Of a stretch of 28,574 bases of DNA, positions 1 to 9,447 are shown in pieces (within the stretch, counting starts at the first letter, position 1; each line of letters begins with the position of its first letter). The position numbers and the translations under genes are program-made. Source of the stretch: a virus. The notes below the pieces were generated by a model, which was given only the letters and a program-made list of their open reading frames with translations, was not told the origin of the DNA and made no database searches. Where the stretch lies: positions 42,345 to 70,918 of IMG/VR virus record IMGVR_UViG_3300035445_000025, one strand, 5' to 3'.

Positions 1-1673
1 GGAGTATTCTTTAAGTATGAAGGTTGCTGTATATAATATTCTTTTGCAACTATATCTTCATTATCAGAGTCTTTTACTACTACTTTATAAGCACTGGACA
101 TACCTGGAATATAATCTCCATTCTCGTCATTTAAATCAGGAGAGAACATAGGAGCTACACCCTGTATTTCTGCTTTTCCTGTTAACATAGCTTTTATTAC
201 ATCTTTAAATTCATCCTTATCTTTGTTAACAATCATTCTGCTATTTCTTGGATATAGATTAAATCCTCCTTTTGTTAAATCTTCAGCAGCTTCTTCCGGG
301 TTAACACTTTTAATTTCAAGGCCATAGTTTGTTTTCATTTGGTCTACTGACATAATGTTAGCCTGTTGACCTTCACTTGAATGGTCATCCACATAATCTT
401 TTATCAAATCTATTACATGCAATTGTATCTTCTTTCTTTCATCACCTGATAGATTTGTAGTAGGGTAACCTTCAGCTATAGCTCTCATTTTGGGGTCTAA
501 ATGTAATTCATCTACAACCTCTCTAAAATTATCTTTTACCAGTTTAGTTCTTGATGCTTCATCTCCTTCAGTTATAGACCTTAAATTATCTATATATCTT
601 GAAATCATCCTAATACCCCTAAAAGGATTTAATTTATTTATTGTAGATGTATTTTCAAACTCTCTTTGTGTTTCTTTATAAGCCTCTACTATACTACTTA
701 AATTTCCTGTATCTGTTTTCTTTAACTCATCAGATACTTTATAGGCATACTGTAATGTCTCCTGACTAAAAAATGGCGTATTAGGAGCTTGTGGAATCTG
801 TTGAGGACTTCCATAAGATTTACCTCCACCTTCTTCTTCAACTACTCTTCTTCTATATACATTATAAGCCTGATTTGCCTCATAAAGTAAATCTTCATTA
901 GATATTTCTGCATATTGTTTAAACTTACCTCTTTCTGTAGTAGGGTCATTATACTCTGTTAATAATTCATTTACAACAAATTTTAGCTTATCTTCATTAC
1001 TCATTGTTCTTTTCCTATAAGTGTTCTGAGTAACTGAATATACCTGATCTCCTACTTGTACCTGTTGTGGTACTCCTCCTCCTGGAATAAATATGTTGGC
1101 TCCTTTCTCATTAACCTGAGTCATATCTTTAGCCTGTTCCATGTATTTAAAGAAATCTTCTTTTACATCAAAATACTTCTCTCCAAAACTTCCTTGAAAT
1201 ACTTTAGGATTTCCTTCTTCATCAAAAGAACCTGTCCAGTTTTGTCCATATTCCTTTTGTTTTACAAGGTTTGCATACCAGGGGGCTTCTTTGGCATATA
1301 ATTGGTCTACTTGTTGTTTCCAGGCTTCTATTCTTTTTTTATTCTCTTCTGCCTGATTTATTTTAGTTTTATATAATTCATCTCTTTCTCTTTTAAGATT
1401 AATAACATCAGAAACAGTCTTTGTATCTACACCATTATTTGCTATATTATCAACTATACTATTTTTATTACTATCTATTCCCTGTACTAAGTTACTTATA
1501 TAACCCAAATCTTTTGCATCTACATTAAAATCTGTACTAATTCTATTAATAGCAGCAAGACCTTCAGCTTTTTCCTGTGCTTTAGCCAAAGGTACTCTTG
1601 AAAGTTCCTCAAAACTAAGAGGATTTAATCTTAATGGTTGAGGTAATTGTGTATATCTATTTACTATAGGCAT
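1..1673 (-). CDS. Probable virion cargo/ejection protein, cut by the left window edge
   Basis: An open frame runs without a stop from the ATG at 1673 to the window edge, so only the first 557 residues are visible and the C-terminus is missing. It starts MPIVNRYTQLPQPLRLNPLS and is predicted largely helical and charged, with a lysine/glutamate/glutamine-rich stretch at about residues 80-120. No enzyme motif was found. It is the third gene after the muzzle protein, 13 bases past the 306-aa protein. In crAss-like phages this place is held by large proteins packed in the head and tail and released at infection, so a cargo role is inferred from position and composition. It could instead be a tail component; the unseen C-terminal part would help decide. 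Confidence 0.6.
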   Translation of the reverse strand, partial: MPIVNRYTQLPQPLRLNPLSFEELSRVPLAKAQEKAEGLAAINRISTDFNVDAKDLGYISNLVQGIDSNKNSIVDNIANNGVDTKTVSDVINLKRERDELYKTKINQAEENKKRIEAWKQQVDQLYAKEAPWYANLVKQKEYGQNWTGSFDEEGNPKVFQGSFGEKYFDVKEDFFKYMEQAKDMTQVNEKGANIFIPGGGVPQQVQVGDQVYSVTQNTYRKRTMSNEDKLKFVVNELLTEYNDPTTERGKFKQYAEISNEDLLYEANQAYNVYRRRVVEEEGGGKSYGSPQQIPQAPNTPFFSQETLQYAYKVSDELKKTDTGNLSSIVEAYKETQREFENTSTINKLNPFRGIRMISRYIDNLRSITEGDEASRTKLVKDNFREVVDELHLDPKMRAIAEGYPTTNLSGDERKKIQLHVIDLIKDYVDDHSSEGQQANIMSVDQMKTNYGLEIKSVNPEEAAEDLTKGGFNLYPRNSRMIVNKDKDEFKDVIKAMLTGKAEIQGVAPMFSPDLNDENGDYIPGMSSAYKVVVKDSDNEDIVAKEYYIQQPSYLKNT

Positions 1674-1686
1674 AGTTAAATTCTTA

Positions 1687-2607
1687 TTAAGTTCCTATTG
1701 TTCTGAATGTTGCAGCATTACCGGCAGACCTTCCATATTTTTTAGCCTGCATTGCATTAAATAAACTTTGTCCTACTGTTGCTATATTAGCTCCTGATGC
1801 CTGTTTATAAGCTGTAAGAGTATTATAATAAGCTGCAAGATTTTGTTCATTTATTTCATCTGCTCTTTGCTGCTGTTGTAAATTATATGACTGTATATTT
1901 GCTTTTAATCCTTGTATTCTTGCTTTTTCTTGTGCATCAGCTAAATCAGATTGTAACATCAAGTTACCAGTAGAAATTAATCTATTAGCATTTAGATTAG
2001 CCATCAAAGCAGATTGCTGTGTTGCATTACCTCCTGCCTGTCCTATAAAGAATCTTTGAGTTGCAGCCTGTTCTGCTGCATTTCTTAATAATTGTTGTCT
2101 GTTCACTAATTGAGGTTGATATTGATTTTCATCCATTGTATAAGCTTCAACCTTAGTAGGAACTTTTAAATCTTTCATAGCACGTCTATTTGAAATCATA
2201 GGTGCTAAAGCAGAGGCAGCAAGACCTATCCCTCCTAATACAGACTCCTGATTACCTTCTTCTCCAATCCATTCACCAAACTTACTATTATTGCCAAAAG
2301 TTCTACCAAACCAAGTAGTACTAAGTGCGCTTCCTCCAGTATCAACATTATCTAATTCTGAGGTATAATCTGTACTATTATCCCAACCTCCTGGAGCCAT
2401 TTCATTACTTGATGACATATCTAACTCTTCTCTTTGCTTTTCCTGTGCATCTTTGAGTCTTGACATAAATTCATCCTTAGTTCTTAAATCAATAACAGAC
2501 ATCCTGTTTTTGAATGTCTTTTCTATTGCTTTGGAAGCTTCAGCAAATGTTTTACCTGATAGTTTATTTGGTAAACCAAAGTCATATTTTAAAGTAGAGT
2601 TATTCAT
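1687..2607 (-). CDS. Probable cargo/internal virion protein, helical and Ala/Gln-rich
   Basis: This 306-aa protein is not recognisable by motif. Its N-terminal third is charged, followed by a Gly/Ser/Asn-rich linker (about 70-115) and a small hydrophobic Gly/Ala patch (about 122-138, GGIGLAASALAPM). The C-terminal half (about 165-295) is rich in Gln, Ala and Asn and looks like long amphipathic helices. That composition is common in podovirus internal or ejected proteins. The gene sits 2 bases after the 457-aa glycine-zipper protein and 13 bases before the large partial cargo gene, so all three are probably translated from one message and act together. The alanine/glycine patch could touch membrane. 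The function is inferred from position and composition only. Confidence 0.55.
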   Translation of the reverse strand: MNNSTLKYDFGLPNKLSGKTFAEASKAIEKTFKNRMSVIDLRTKDEFMSRLKDAQEKQREELDMSSSNEMAPGGWDNSTDYTSELDNVDTGGSALSTTWFGRTFGNNSKFGEWIGEEGNQESVLGGIGLAASALAPMISNRRAMKDLKVPTKVEAYTMDENQYQPQLVNRQQLLRNAAEQAATQRFFIGQAGGNATQQSALMANLNANRLISTGNLMLQSDLADAQEKARIQGLKANIQSYNLQQQQRADEINEQNLAAYYNTLTAYKQASGANIATVGQSLFNAMQAKKYGRSAGNAATFRTIGT

Positions 2608-2609
2608 AT

Positions 2610-3983
2610 TTATACTCTTAATCTATTACTAAATACGTATTTCTTATTTTTAAATTTGTAAGAAGTTTCTCCTTGTTCTACAGTATTTTGTTTTCCTTTC
2701 ATAGAATTACCTATTGGTATTCCACCTAAAGGATTTACTTCATGAGTACCTCCTGCCATATAATTAGTAATACTATTATATTCTGTAGAAGCGGGATTTA
2801 TAAAACCTCCTTTAGCTTTTTGTTCTGGTATTGGATCTCCTATATTATGTAAAGCTCCATATAAATTAATTTTCTTATTGCCCTTACCTGATATGTAAAG
2901 AGATTGACTTTTATCTGGCGCATATTCTATCCTATGAAATCCTTTTTCATATTGTGTATCTCCAATATTAAAAGGAGAATCTGAGTTAACAACCAAAGCA
3001 TATTTTTTACCAGGATTTAACACAATACGTTTATCTCCATAATCTTTCTTATTTATATTTACATCTGAAAGATAATAAGGATTTTTGTATTTACCTTTAA
3101 TCTCTTCTAAATAGGCTGTAGATAAACTATTTATATCCTTTATATTTGCTGAATTTTTAGGAGTCCATGTTGTAGGGTCAGTTGGATCTCCCTCAAAACC
3201 TTCTAACATACCACCCATAGCTTTTTTAAGTTCTGGATATTTAGAATATACTTTTGCTTTTACATCTGCTCTTCCATGTAATCCGGCAAGTCTTAAAGCA
3301 TCTACAGCATCCGCTTTTGTTGGTATTGGATAACTTCTTCCTCCACCGGCAAAATCAGATTTATTAACAGATGGATAAGGTTTCTTAGATGAACCATAAT
3401 CTGATGCCCTCGACAATCCGCCATTTTTAGCAAATATCATTGAGTCTGTATCATCTACATACCCTCCTTTAGTATAAGGTATCATAACTCCATCTTCTGC
3501 TTTATGAAAACCATGATGTTTCTTCATAGTCATAGCAAAGGCTTTTCTTCTTGGAGTACAAGTAGATTTAGTCATTGGAGTACAATAACCTTTATGAGCA
3601 GGATTTACAGCTTTTTGTATCCATCCACCTTTTTTAAATTCATTTAGTAAATCAGGTGTTATATATCCACCATAAGCAGAGAAAGGATTAACAGGCATAC
3701 CTCCACCTGATTGTGGCATTGATAACATATTTGCTTGTTTCATAGCTAATATTTGTTGAGCTTGTAATTGCTCTTGTTGTTTCTTTTCTTCTTTTTCTTT
3801 TTTATTACCTAAAAGACCTTTTATAAGTCCTAATCCACCCCCTACTATAGCTCCTACAGGACCTCCAACACTTGCTCCTGTAGCAACTCCTCCAAAAGTA
3901 GAACCTAAAATACCTCCTAAATCATAATTCTGAGGATTAACTCTACCTTCTAATTTACCCCATTTTTTTACTGTATATTTCAT
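2610..3983 (-). CDS. Glycine-zipper cargo/ejection protein with short virion-associated modules
   Basis: This 457-aa protein directly follows the muzzle gene and overlaps its stop by one base (TAATG). Residues about 22-59 form a glycine-zipper hydrophobic segment (GGILGSTFGGVATGASVGG and onward), suggesting insertion into a membrane. A charged Lys/Glu/Gln helix follows at 61-85. Residues 131-160 carry a Cys-Thr-Pro module (GYCTPMTKSTCTPRRK, then HHGFHK). Residues 216-254 carry a second short module (RSYPIPTKADAVDALRLAG, ending SKYPELKK). Both recall short modules I have seen in phage structural proteins. The C-terminus (411-457) contains GGTHEVNPLGGIPIG and NTVEQGETSYKF, resembling a C-terminal motif of Bacteroides phage proteins. 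The probable role is ejection with the DNA and help in crossing the envelope; this is inferred. Confidence 0.6.
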   Translation of the reverse strand: MKYTVKKWGKLEGRVNPQNYDLGGILGSTFGGVATGASVGGPVGAIVGGGLGLIKGLLGNKKEKEEKKQQEQLQAQQILAMKQANMLSMPQSGGGMPVNPFSAYGGYITPDLLNEFKKGGWIQKAVNPAHKGYCTPMTKSTCTPRRKAFAMTMKKHHGFHKAEDGVMIPYTKGGYVDDTDSMIFAKNGGLSRASDYGSSKKPYPSVNKSDFAGGGRSYPIPTKADAVDALRLAGLHGRADVKAKVYSKYPELKKAMGGMLEGFEGDPTDPTTWTPKNSANIKDINSLSTAYLEEIKGKYKNPYYLSDVNINKKDYGDKRIVLNPGKKYALVVNSDSPFNIGDTQYEKGFHRIEYAPDKSQSLYISGKGNKKINLYGALHNIGDPIPEQKAKGGFINPASTEYNSITNYMAGGTHEVNPLGGIPIGNSMKGKQNTVEQGETSYKFKNKKYVFSNRLRV

Positions 3984-6900
3984 TATCCTTTGAGATTATA
4001 CATTACTACTAAATCATCTAAAGAAAAACTTTTTGTATTGTAAAGTTTTACAAATATATAAATTCCTCTCCATCTTTCCCTACTATTTTGAACTCTTGGT
4101 AAATGTATTCTATGAATATCAAATTTATTTTTAACATCACCTAAAGCATATCCTGATGAAGATATATCATTATACACTTCTAATGCTGCAAAATCCTCTC
4201 CCTGTAATCTATACTCCAGAGTATGAAATACTTTTTCAAATATAGGGTCAGGACATAGTAAATATGTAATATTGGATGATTTTACTTCTCCTGTGAACTG
4301 AGTATATAAATAAGTTGTAGTCCCGGAATCATCAAATTGATATAATATCTTTTCATTAGATACCAACCATTTATTGTTGTTAAGTAAATCATTCCTTGAT
4401 ATAAATTTCTGCAATAACAAATCATAAACTAATGTAAACTCATTAAATTGAAAATATACCTGGTCTAATCTATTATGAAATGTTGATGTATGAGGGCCTG
4501 ATGGATATTCATCTAATAATCCTTTTACTGTTTTTATAGTACTTAATTTACCATCCTGTAGGTTACATATTGTATTAAGTACATCATTGTAATAATATAA
4601 ATTTTTTCCATCCTCACAAATAGTCCATTTTTTATTACTACCGGAGTTAGTGGAAATATATTTATGATTATAAAATAAATTACCTATACCTAATTGTATT
4701 GCTATTCCGTCAGAATCTTGTGTTTGTATTCTTGGTTCTATTTCAAGTAGTGCAATACCTGTTGACTGAATACATAACAATTCTCCATTTAAATTGTGTA
4801 ATTTTGATATAGTACCATACTGTCCTTCCATTTGTTTAAAATTGGAAGGATTGAATACAAACCAACTATCTGTCAATTCTCCTGATGTTTTAGGGTTACT
4901 TCCAAGTACAGTTATAGGATAGTCATCTACATCTTTAAATGTATAAGGAGTAGGGTAATTTTTAAATACATTAGGAATCTGATTGAATGCTCCAAATAAT
5001 CTGTGATTGTCAGACAATCTTAAATATCTCATATCTTGATTGTAAAACCATCCAACAAGCCATGAGTGCATATTATCATTACGTGCATATACATTATGAT
5101 TGTTTTCTATATATGGTATGTGTATATGTTCATAAATTCCCATCTGCCCCTGAAGTTTATTATCCAATCCGTCAGACCTGTTAACACTTAATGTTCCAAC
5201 AAAAATATCCCCTATAAATTCATCATTTACAGTAATATCTATATTTCTTACCTGCCCTAATGGAAGATACTCATTTCTTTGTTTTGATTCGTAGCTATTA
5301 CCTCCATATTGGTTATTTACAGTTCGTAATAACTCCATTAAAGGTATACCTCTCTTTGTTTGGGCTGCATTTGACATTAAATCAGCAGCATCAAAAGCTT
5401 TCCAATCTACTCCACCATCCTGATGCCAAGTAGTGTTTTGAAAGTTTAAAACTATAGTACTTGCAAATCCAGCATAGTAGGTTGTTTCCAAATGAGCTGT
5501 ATCATCTCTTACAAGTTTAGGTAAACTTATAGAATTTGATATAGATTTGTTTGGTCCCATTGATACTGATTCTCCAGATGCTAAAAATTTAGCAGGAGTT
5601 TCAGAAGTATTTAAAGATATTATTTTATCACTATCAGTATAATCAGTTAAACTTAAAGTATCATATACTTTGTTTTGAGCTACAATGTATTGAACTACTT
5701 CTGTATGTGTAGGAACTAAACCAGTACTTTGTCCCATAACATGGTATGGGTTAGCCCAGTTATTACCACTCCATGTAGGATCTCCCCAATCAGGTTCAGA
5801 GTGATTGAATGAAGCAAACATTACTCTTGCATCATCTCTGTACTGATATAATTCAGTATAATTACCTACAGTAGATGCTACCCATCTTATAGCTTCTCCT
5901 AATATTCTTATTTTGTCAGGAAGTATTAAGTCTGTTTCAAATATAGTATCAGTTGAATAAAAAAATCCTATGTCTTTCACTAACTGAGGATGTGGGTATG
6001 TAGTTCCAGGAGCATTTTTACCCCAGTCCACATCTAATTCATAATCTTCACTTATATCAGCACCAAAACCTGCTGCTGCTATTGTAAGTATATCCTTCAC
6101 AATATAATAAGGATAATAATAAGGAGATTCATTAGACCCTGCTCCATTTAAAGTATATAAACAAGCAGGAACAAAAAATCCCTGTGATATGATAGTTCTG
6201 TCTTCTGGTCTTCTTTCTACAATACATATCTGATATTTAGTAACACCTTCTGATTGTAATGCAGATACACCAGCACTTGTAAGATTTACAGATAACCCTA
6301 TATAATTATCATTTCCAAGTGTAGTAGGAGTTTTAAAATCTGCAATCCATTTTACAGGTGAGTATTGACCATATTGATTATAAAATATAATTCCCATCCT
6401 GTATATCTCATTTCTCTTAAATGATTTACTGGCATAGGTATTATTTACAGTCTGAGTTGTAAATGTATATTCTATATTTAATCCAGACCCTCCTAATGTA
6501 GTGCTATTATACTTGTATTTATATACACTATAATCAGGATTTATAGCATCATTTGTTTCAGGTACATCTGTATAATCTGTATACTCTGTAGTTACACTTT
6601 CATGAGTTGTATAAAAAGTAACAGCACTTGAACTAAATGAATAGGCTCTTGTATCTATATCAGGATTAAAATTATTTAATTTATAATTTGCTATAAATAA
6701 TCTTTCTCTTTTAATAGCAAATGTATCAGGTATATATGGATAAGTTATAAGATTCAATAAATCCTGTACAGAGTAATTAGCCACAAGTAAATTACCATCA
6801 TCATATATTTCTACAGGATTGGAACTTATTCTTTCATCATATATAAGTTTTATTGTTGGCGTTTGATTTAATTCTGTATAATGTATTGAGTATATCTTTA

Positions 6901-7609
6901 AAGCATCAAAATTTAAAATACTGCTATTATCTATTGTAATTTTTATAGTTTTGCCTGTACTTTCATTCTGCCATGCTCCTTTATATCCTATAGCAAGATG
7001 TATTAAAGGAGAAGCTGGACTTAAAGTAGATTGTGACCCATAAAAGTTATAGCAGTTATATACATATTGTATACTCCCTGCAATTAAACTTCCTCCACCA
7101 TAAAATCCTTCTGTAAGTGGAGCTGTTGTATCTATAACTTCTATTATAGTATTTACATCTGAAGATAAAGCTGTATCACTTATATTTATAAATCTTAAAG
7201 GATTTATATTATCTATAAAATATAGTTTAATTATATCAACATTTTCATAGTTTATAAGTGTATCCACCCTTGTAGAATCTTTAATCCATCCCCAATTACC
7301 GTAAGCTAACGTAGTTATATTAGCTAAAGAATCTATTTTATGTATAGCACATTGATTTCCTTCATCTACAGTAAATACAAAAATATTCTCATTATATACA
7401 GTATGTCCTGTAATAAACAACTGGTATCCTCCAGACCTTTCAGGTATGGTTAAAAATTGTGTTTCTCCAAGTATAGGTTTAATAGATAGTGCTCTTCCAT
7501 TATTTATAATAGAAATATTCTCTGCATCCCAATATGTATCTGTTTTTCTTTTATCTGGAGCAGTATCTCTATCTATACCTAAACCTATATATCTTTCTTT
7601 TTTTACCAT
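3983..7609 (-). CDS. Tail muzzle / tail stabilization protein (P22 gp10-like)
   Basis: At 1208 aa this is the largest protein in the window. It is beta-rich, with many Tyr, Asn, Thr and Ser, and has no signal peptide or membrane segment. The N-terminus (GLGIDRDTAPDKRKTDTYWD, then an NISI strand pair) resembles the start of gp10-like tail stabilization proteins, in which an opening 'no tears, remember the data source' type of strand set begins a beta-propeller. The C-terminus contains a lipocalin-free beta domain ending SFSLDDLVVMYNLKG. The size, and the place directly after a 234-aa ring protein and before cargo proteins, fit the muzzle of crAss-like phages, which closes the tail tube and contacts the envelope. 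Its start overlaps the ring gene's stop by 7 bases. Assignment rests on size, context and recalled family resemblance. Confidence 0.75.
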   Translation of the reverse strand: MVKKERYIGLGIDRDTAPDKRKTDTYWDAENISIINNGRALSIKPILGETQFLTIPERSGGYQLFITGHTVYNENIFVFTVDEGNQCAIHKIDSLANITTLAYGNWGWIKDSTRVDTLINYENVDIIKLYFIDNINPLRFINISDTALSSDVNTIIEVIDTTAPLTEGFYGGGSLIAGSIQYVYNCYNFYGSQSTLSPASPLIHLAIGYKGAWQNESTGKTIKITIDNSSILNFDALKIYSIHYTELNQTPTIKLIYDERISSNPVEIYDDGNLLVANYSVQDLLNLITYPYIPDTFAIKRERLFIANYKLNNFNPDIDTRAYSFSSSAVTFYTTHESVTTEYTDYTDVPETNDAINPDYSVYKYKYNSTTLGGSGLNIEYTFTTQTVNNTYASKSFKRNEIYRMGIIFYNQYGQYSPVKWIADFKTPTTLGNDNYIGLSVNLTSAGVSALQSEGVTKYQICIVERRPEDRTIISQGFFVPACLYTLNGAGSNESPYYYPYYIVKDILTIAAAGFGADISEDYELDVDWGKNAPGTTYPHPQLVKDIGFFYSTDTIFETDLILPDKIRILGEAIRWVASTVGNYTELYQYRDDARVMFASFNHSEPDWGDPTWSGNNWANPYHVMGQSTGLVPTHTEVVQYIVAQNKVYDTLSLTDYTDSDKIISLNTSETPAKFLASGESVSMGPNKSISNSISLPKLVRDDTAHLETTYYAGFASTIVLNFQNTTWHQDGGVDWKAFDAADLMSNAAQTKRGIPLMELLRTVNNQYGGNSYESKQRNEYLPLGQVRNIDITVNDEFIGDIFVGTLSVNRSDGLDNKLQGQMGIYEHIHIPYIENNHNVYARNDNMHSWLVGWFYNQDMRYLRLSDNHRLFGAFNQIPNVFKNYPTPYTFKDVDDYPITVLGSNPKTSGELTDSWFVFNPSNFKQMEGQYGTISKLHNLNGELLCIQSTGIALLEIEPRIQTQDSDGIAIQLGIGNLFYNHKYISTNSGSNKKWTICEDGKNLYYYNDVLNTICNLQDGKLSTIKTVKGLLDEYPSGPHTSTFHNRLDQVYFQFNEFTLVYDLLLQKFISRNDLLNNNKWLVSNEKILYQFDDSGTTTYLYTQFTGEVKSSNITYLLCPDPIFEKVFHTLEYRLQGEDFAALEVYNDISSSGYALGDVKNKFDIHRIHLPRVQNSRERWRGIYIFVKLYNTKSFSLDDLVVMYNLKG

Positions 7610-8307
7610 ATACGTGTATTTCTTCTTTCAGGTTGTCCTGCATATTTATGATTGGTGTAGAAATTATCTTTAATTGGTATCATTCTTATAAGCATTTCTC
7701 CTATTGCTTGTGCAGCTACAGGGTCAGGAGTAGATAAACTGTTCATTGCCTGTCCTACATACCATGTATATTGTGCTTCAGCTCTTGCTGCTGACCTTTC
7801 AAAATTGGCATTCTGATCTGCAAGAATTGAAAAATGCCTCCACCTTATATAATATTCTATAGCAAGAATCAAAGATTCATTTCTTGGAATCATAGGCCAA
7901 CCTTTTTCATCTGTATTATAAGTTTTATATATTACTTCTATTGTACCTTCCTTAAAATCAGTATATATAAATTGTCCTGCTATTTTATAAGTATATATAT
8001 GGTCTGACTTTTTATCCCCATATATTTCCTTGTTGAACTTAGTAAATTCATCTGTGCTATCTGTCAGAACTATTCTGTCTGTTCCATCATAAACTCTTAC
8101 TGAAACTCTTTCCATAAAATCAAATGGAAGTTCTGCTCTGTAATCTTTTACATCAAGAGATACCATTTTTTCATTCTTAACACCTGGAACTCCGACTAAC
8201 TCAATAACAGTTTTTACATGATTTATTATATCACTTCTTCGTATTGATTGAAGTAATGGATGTTCATTTATTCTGTATATTATCTCTCCTATAGAAACTA
8301 AATTCAT
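7603..8307 (-). CDS. Head-tail ring / tail tubular protein
   Basis: This 234-aa protein starts with a helical segment (SIGEIIYRINEHPLLQSIRR). A beta core follows (about 45-135), and then a long helical part (NESLILAIEYYIRWRHFSIL at about 143-162, and the Ala-rich ERSAARAEAQYTWYVGQAM). The pattern of N-terminal helix, beta sandwich and C-terminal helices matches the tail tubular/ring protein that sits beside the muzzle gene in crAss-like phages. It overlaps the preceding 167-aa gene by 4 bases and the muzzle gene by 7 bases, so the three genes are translationally coupled. It probably forms a dodecameric ring of the short tail, continuing the portal channel. No enzymatic motif is present. The call is mainly by synteny and architecture. 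Confidence 0.65.
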   Translation of the reverse strand: MNLVSIGEIIYRINEHPLLQSIRRSDIINHVKTVIELVGVPGVKNEKMVSLDVKDYRAELPFDFMERVSVRVYDGTDRIVLTDSTDEFTKFNKEIYGDKKSDHIYTYKIAGQFIYTDFKEGTIEVIYKTYNTDEKGWPMIPRNESLILAIEYYIRWRHFSILADQNANFERSAARAEAQYTWYVGQAMNSLSTPDPVAAQAIGEMLIRMIPIKDNFYTNHKYAGQPERRNTRIW

Positions 8308-8807
8308 GGCATATAAGCATTTAGTGGTTTTATACTATCATTTAGAGCATTCTTTAACTCATTTTTAACTGATGTTGCAGCTATAAAAGAGTAGTATGCT
8401 TTATTTACAAAAGCTACAGCATATTTATCCCATTTAAATTTGTATATATAACTATGAGTATGGTTATTTAAATACACTACTTTCTTAGTATTATCTCCTG
8501 TTAATTTTCTTACTTTCATAGTTTCAGGCCAATTTATAGGGGCTAATACTTTTATAGTTCCATCCTCCTTTTGTATCATTTTAGGCGGTTCTTTAGTTAT
8601 ATAAAAACTTCCTAATCCTGGAAAACTGAACTTAAACATACTATGTATCATTTTTGTTACTACGATAGAAAAGAAAGTCTTTAATATTTTTGTATGCATT
8701 TTCTGATTTATATCTATTTCTGGATTTAAATCACGAAAATTTTTATAATACATAAATAGCTTGTAATCTAATTTATTTCTATGTTCTCTCTGATAATTGT
8801 TCATCAT
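8304..8807 (-). CDS. Conserved virion-module protein with an HU/IHF-like core motif
   Basis: This 167-aa basic protein has helix-rich ends around a segment (about 35-72) that reads like the second helix and first strand pair of HU/IHF: KMIHSMFKFSFPGLGSFYI. The phrase FPGLGSFYI matches the conserved 'I-P-G-F-G-x-F' turn of HU-family proteins. The DNA-binding arm region that should follow is replaced by an unrelated stretch (NWPETMKVRKLTGDN) and then aromatic-rich helices. It lies between two ring-type proteins and is coupled to both (29-base and 4-base overlaps). It may be an HU-derived structural subunit or a DNA-binding protein packaged at the head-tail joint. It begins with two Met codons, and I kept the first. 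Function is uncertain. Confidence 0.55.
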   Translation of the reverse strand: MMNNYQREHRNKLDYKLFMYYKNFRDLNPEIDINQKMHTKILKTFFSIVVTKMIHSMFKFSFPGLGSFYITKEPPKMIQKEDGTIKVLAPINWPETMKVRKLTGDNTKKVVYLNNHTHSYIYKFKWDKYAVAFVNKAYYSFIAATSVKNELKNALNDSIKPLNAYMP

Positions 8808-9447
8808 TCTTATTACTAATTGTATCTATTGGAATACTCATTTCTTTTACTATATGCTGTAATATCATTTCTTTTATATTAACCCACAAATTAGAAGTTA
8901 TAGGATAAACGTCTAAATCTGTTAAAAATCCATTTAACTCATGTACCTCTTCTGGATTTTCAAATACAGCCGTTACATTTACAGATGTTAAATTCTTGTA
9001 TTGACTATTAGAACTAACTAAATATATTTTTCCATCATCCTCTCTAAATCCATATATAAAATTAACTGGAGCAAATTCTATATCAACAGCCCTGGATTTA
9101 TGTATAAATTCTATTTCTGTACCTATTATATCTACTGGTCTTATATCTATATGTTTATACATCATAGGACCAACTATATTAGGTAAAGTAATCTTTGTAG
9201 AAAGTAATGTAGTCCCTGTAGTTATATAAGAAGGAAACCTACTTCTGTCTACTAGTTCCAATTCCATTCTAAGAGTCTGAGTAAGCATTTCTCTGTTTTC
9301 TCCAGGATTGTTAGTAATAAATTGTCTTATTACCAAAGACCTGAATATACGCATTAAAAATGCTATTTGTCTATCTGTTAAGTCACTATCTATATTTAAT
9401 GCTTTAACAGATTCTCTTATATCATATAAAGCTTCCTTAAAAGTCAT
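8779..9447 (-). CDS. Head-tail ring/connector protein, divergent
   Basis: This 222-aa protein opens with helices (DLTDRQIAFLMRIFRSLVIR at about 21-40), then a beta domain (about 60-165) and a closing helix (LWVNIKEMILQHIVKEMSI). The N-terminal helical pair followed by beta strands has the same plan as the ring proteins at 15487-17059 and 7603-8307, although I see no clear sequence match. It follows the cupin gene by a 1-base overlap and overlaps the 167-aa gene by 29 bases. It ends with TAG followed two codons later by TAA. A role as another tail ring subunit is inferred from its place between recognised tail genes. It could instead be a small tail-fibre adaptor. Confidence 0.5.
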   Translation of the reverse strand: MTFKEALYDIRESVKALNIDSDLTDRQIAFLMRIFRSLVIRQFITNNPGENREMLTQTLRMELELVDRSRFPSYITTGTTLLSTKITLPNIVGPMMYKHIDIRPVDIIGTEIEFIHKSRAVDIEFAPVNFIYGFREDDGKIYLVSSNSQYKNLTSVNVTAVFENPEEVHELNGFLTDLDVYPITSNLWVNIKEMILQHIVKEMSIPIDTISNKNDEQLSERT

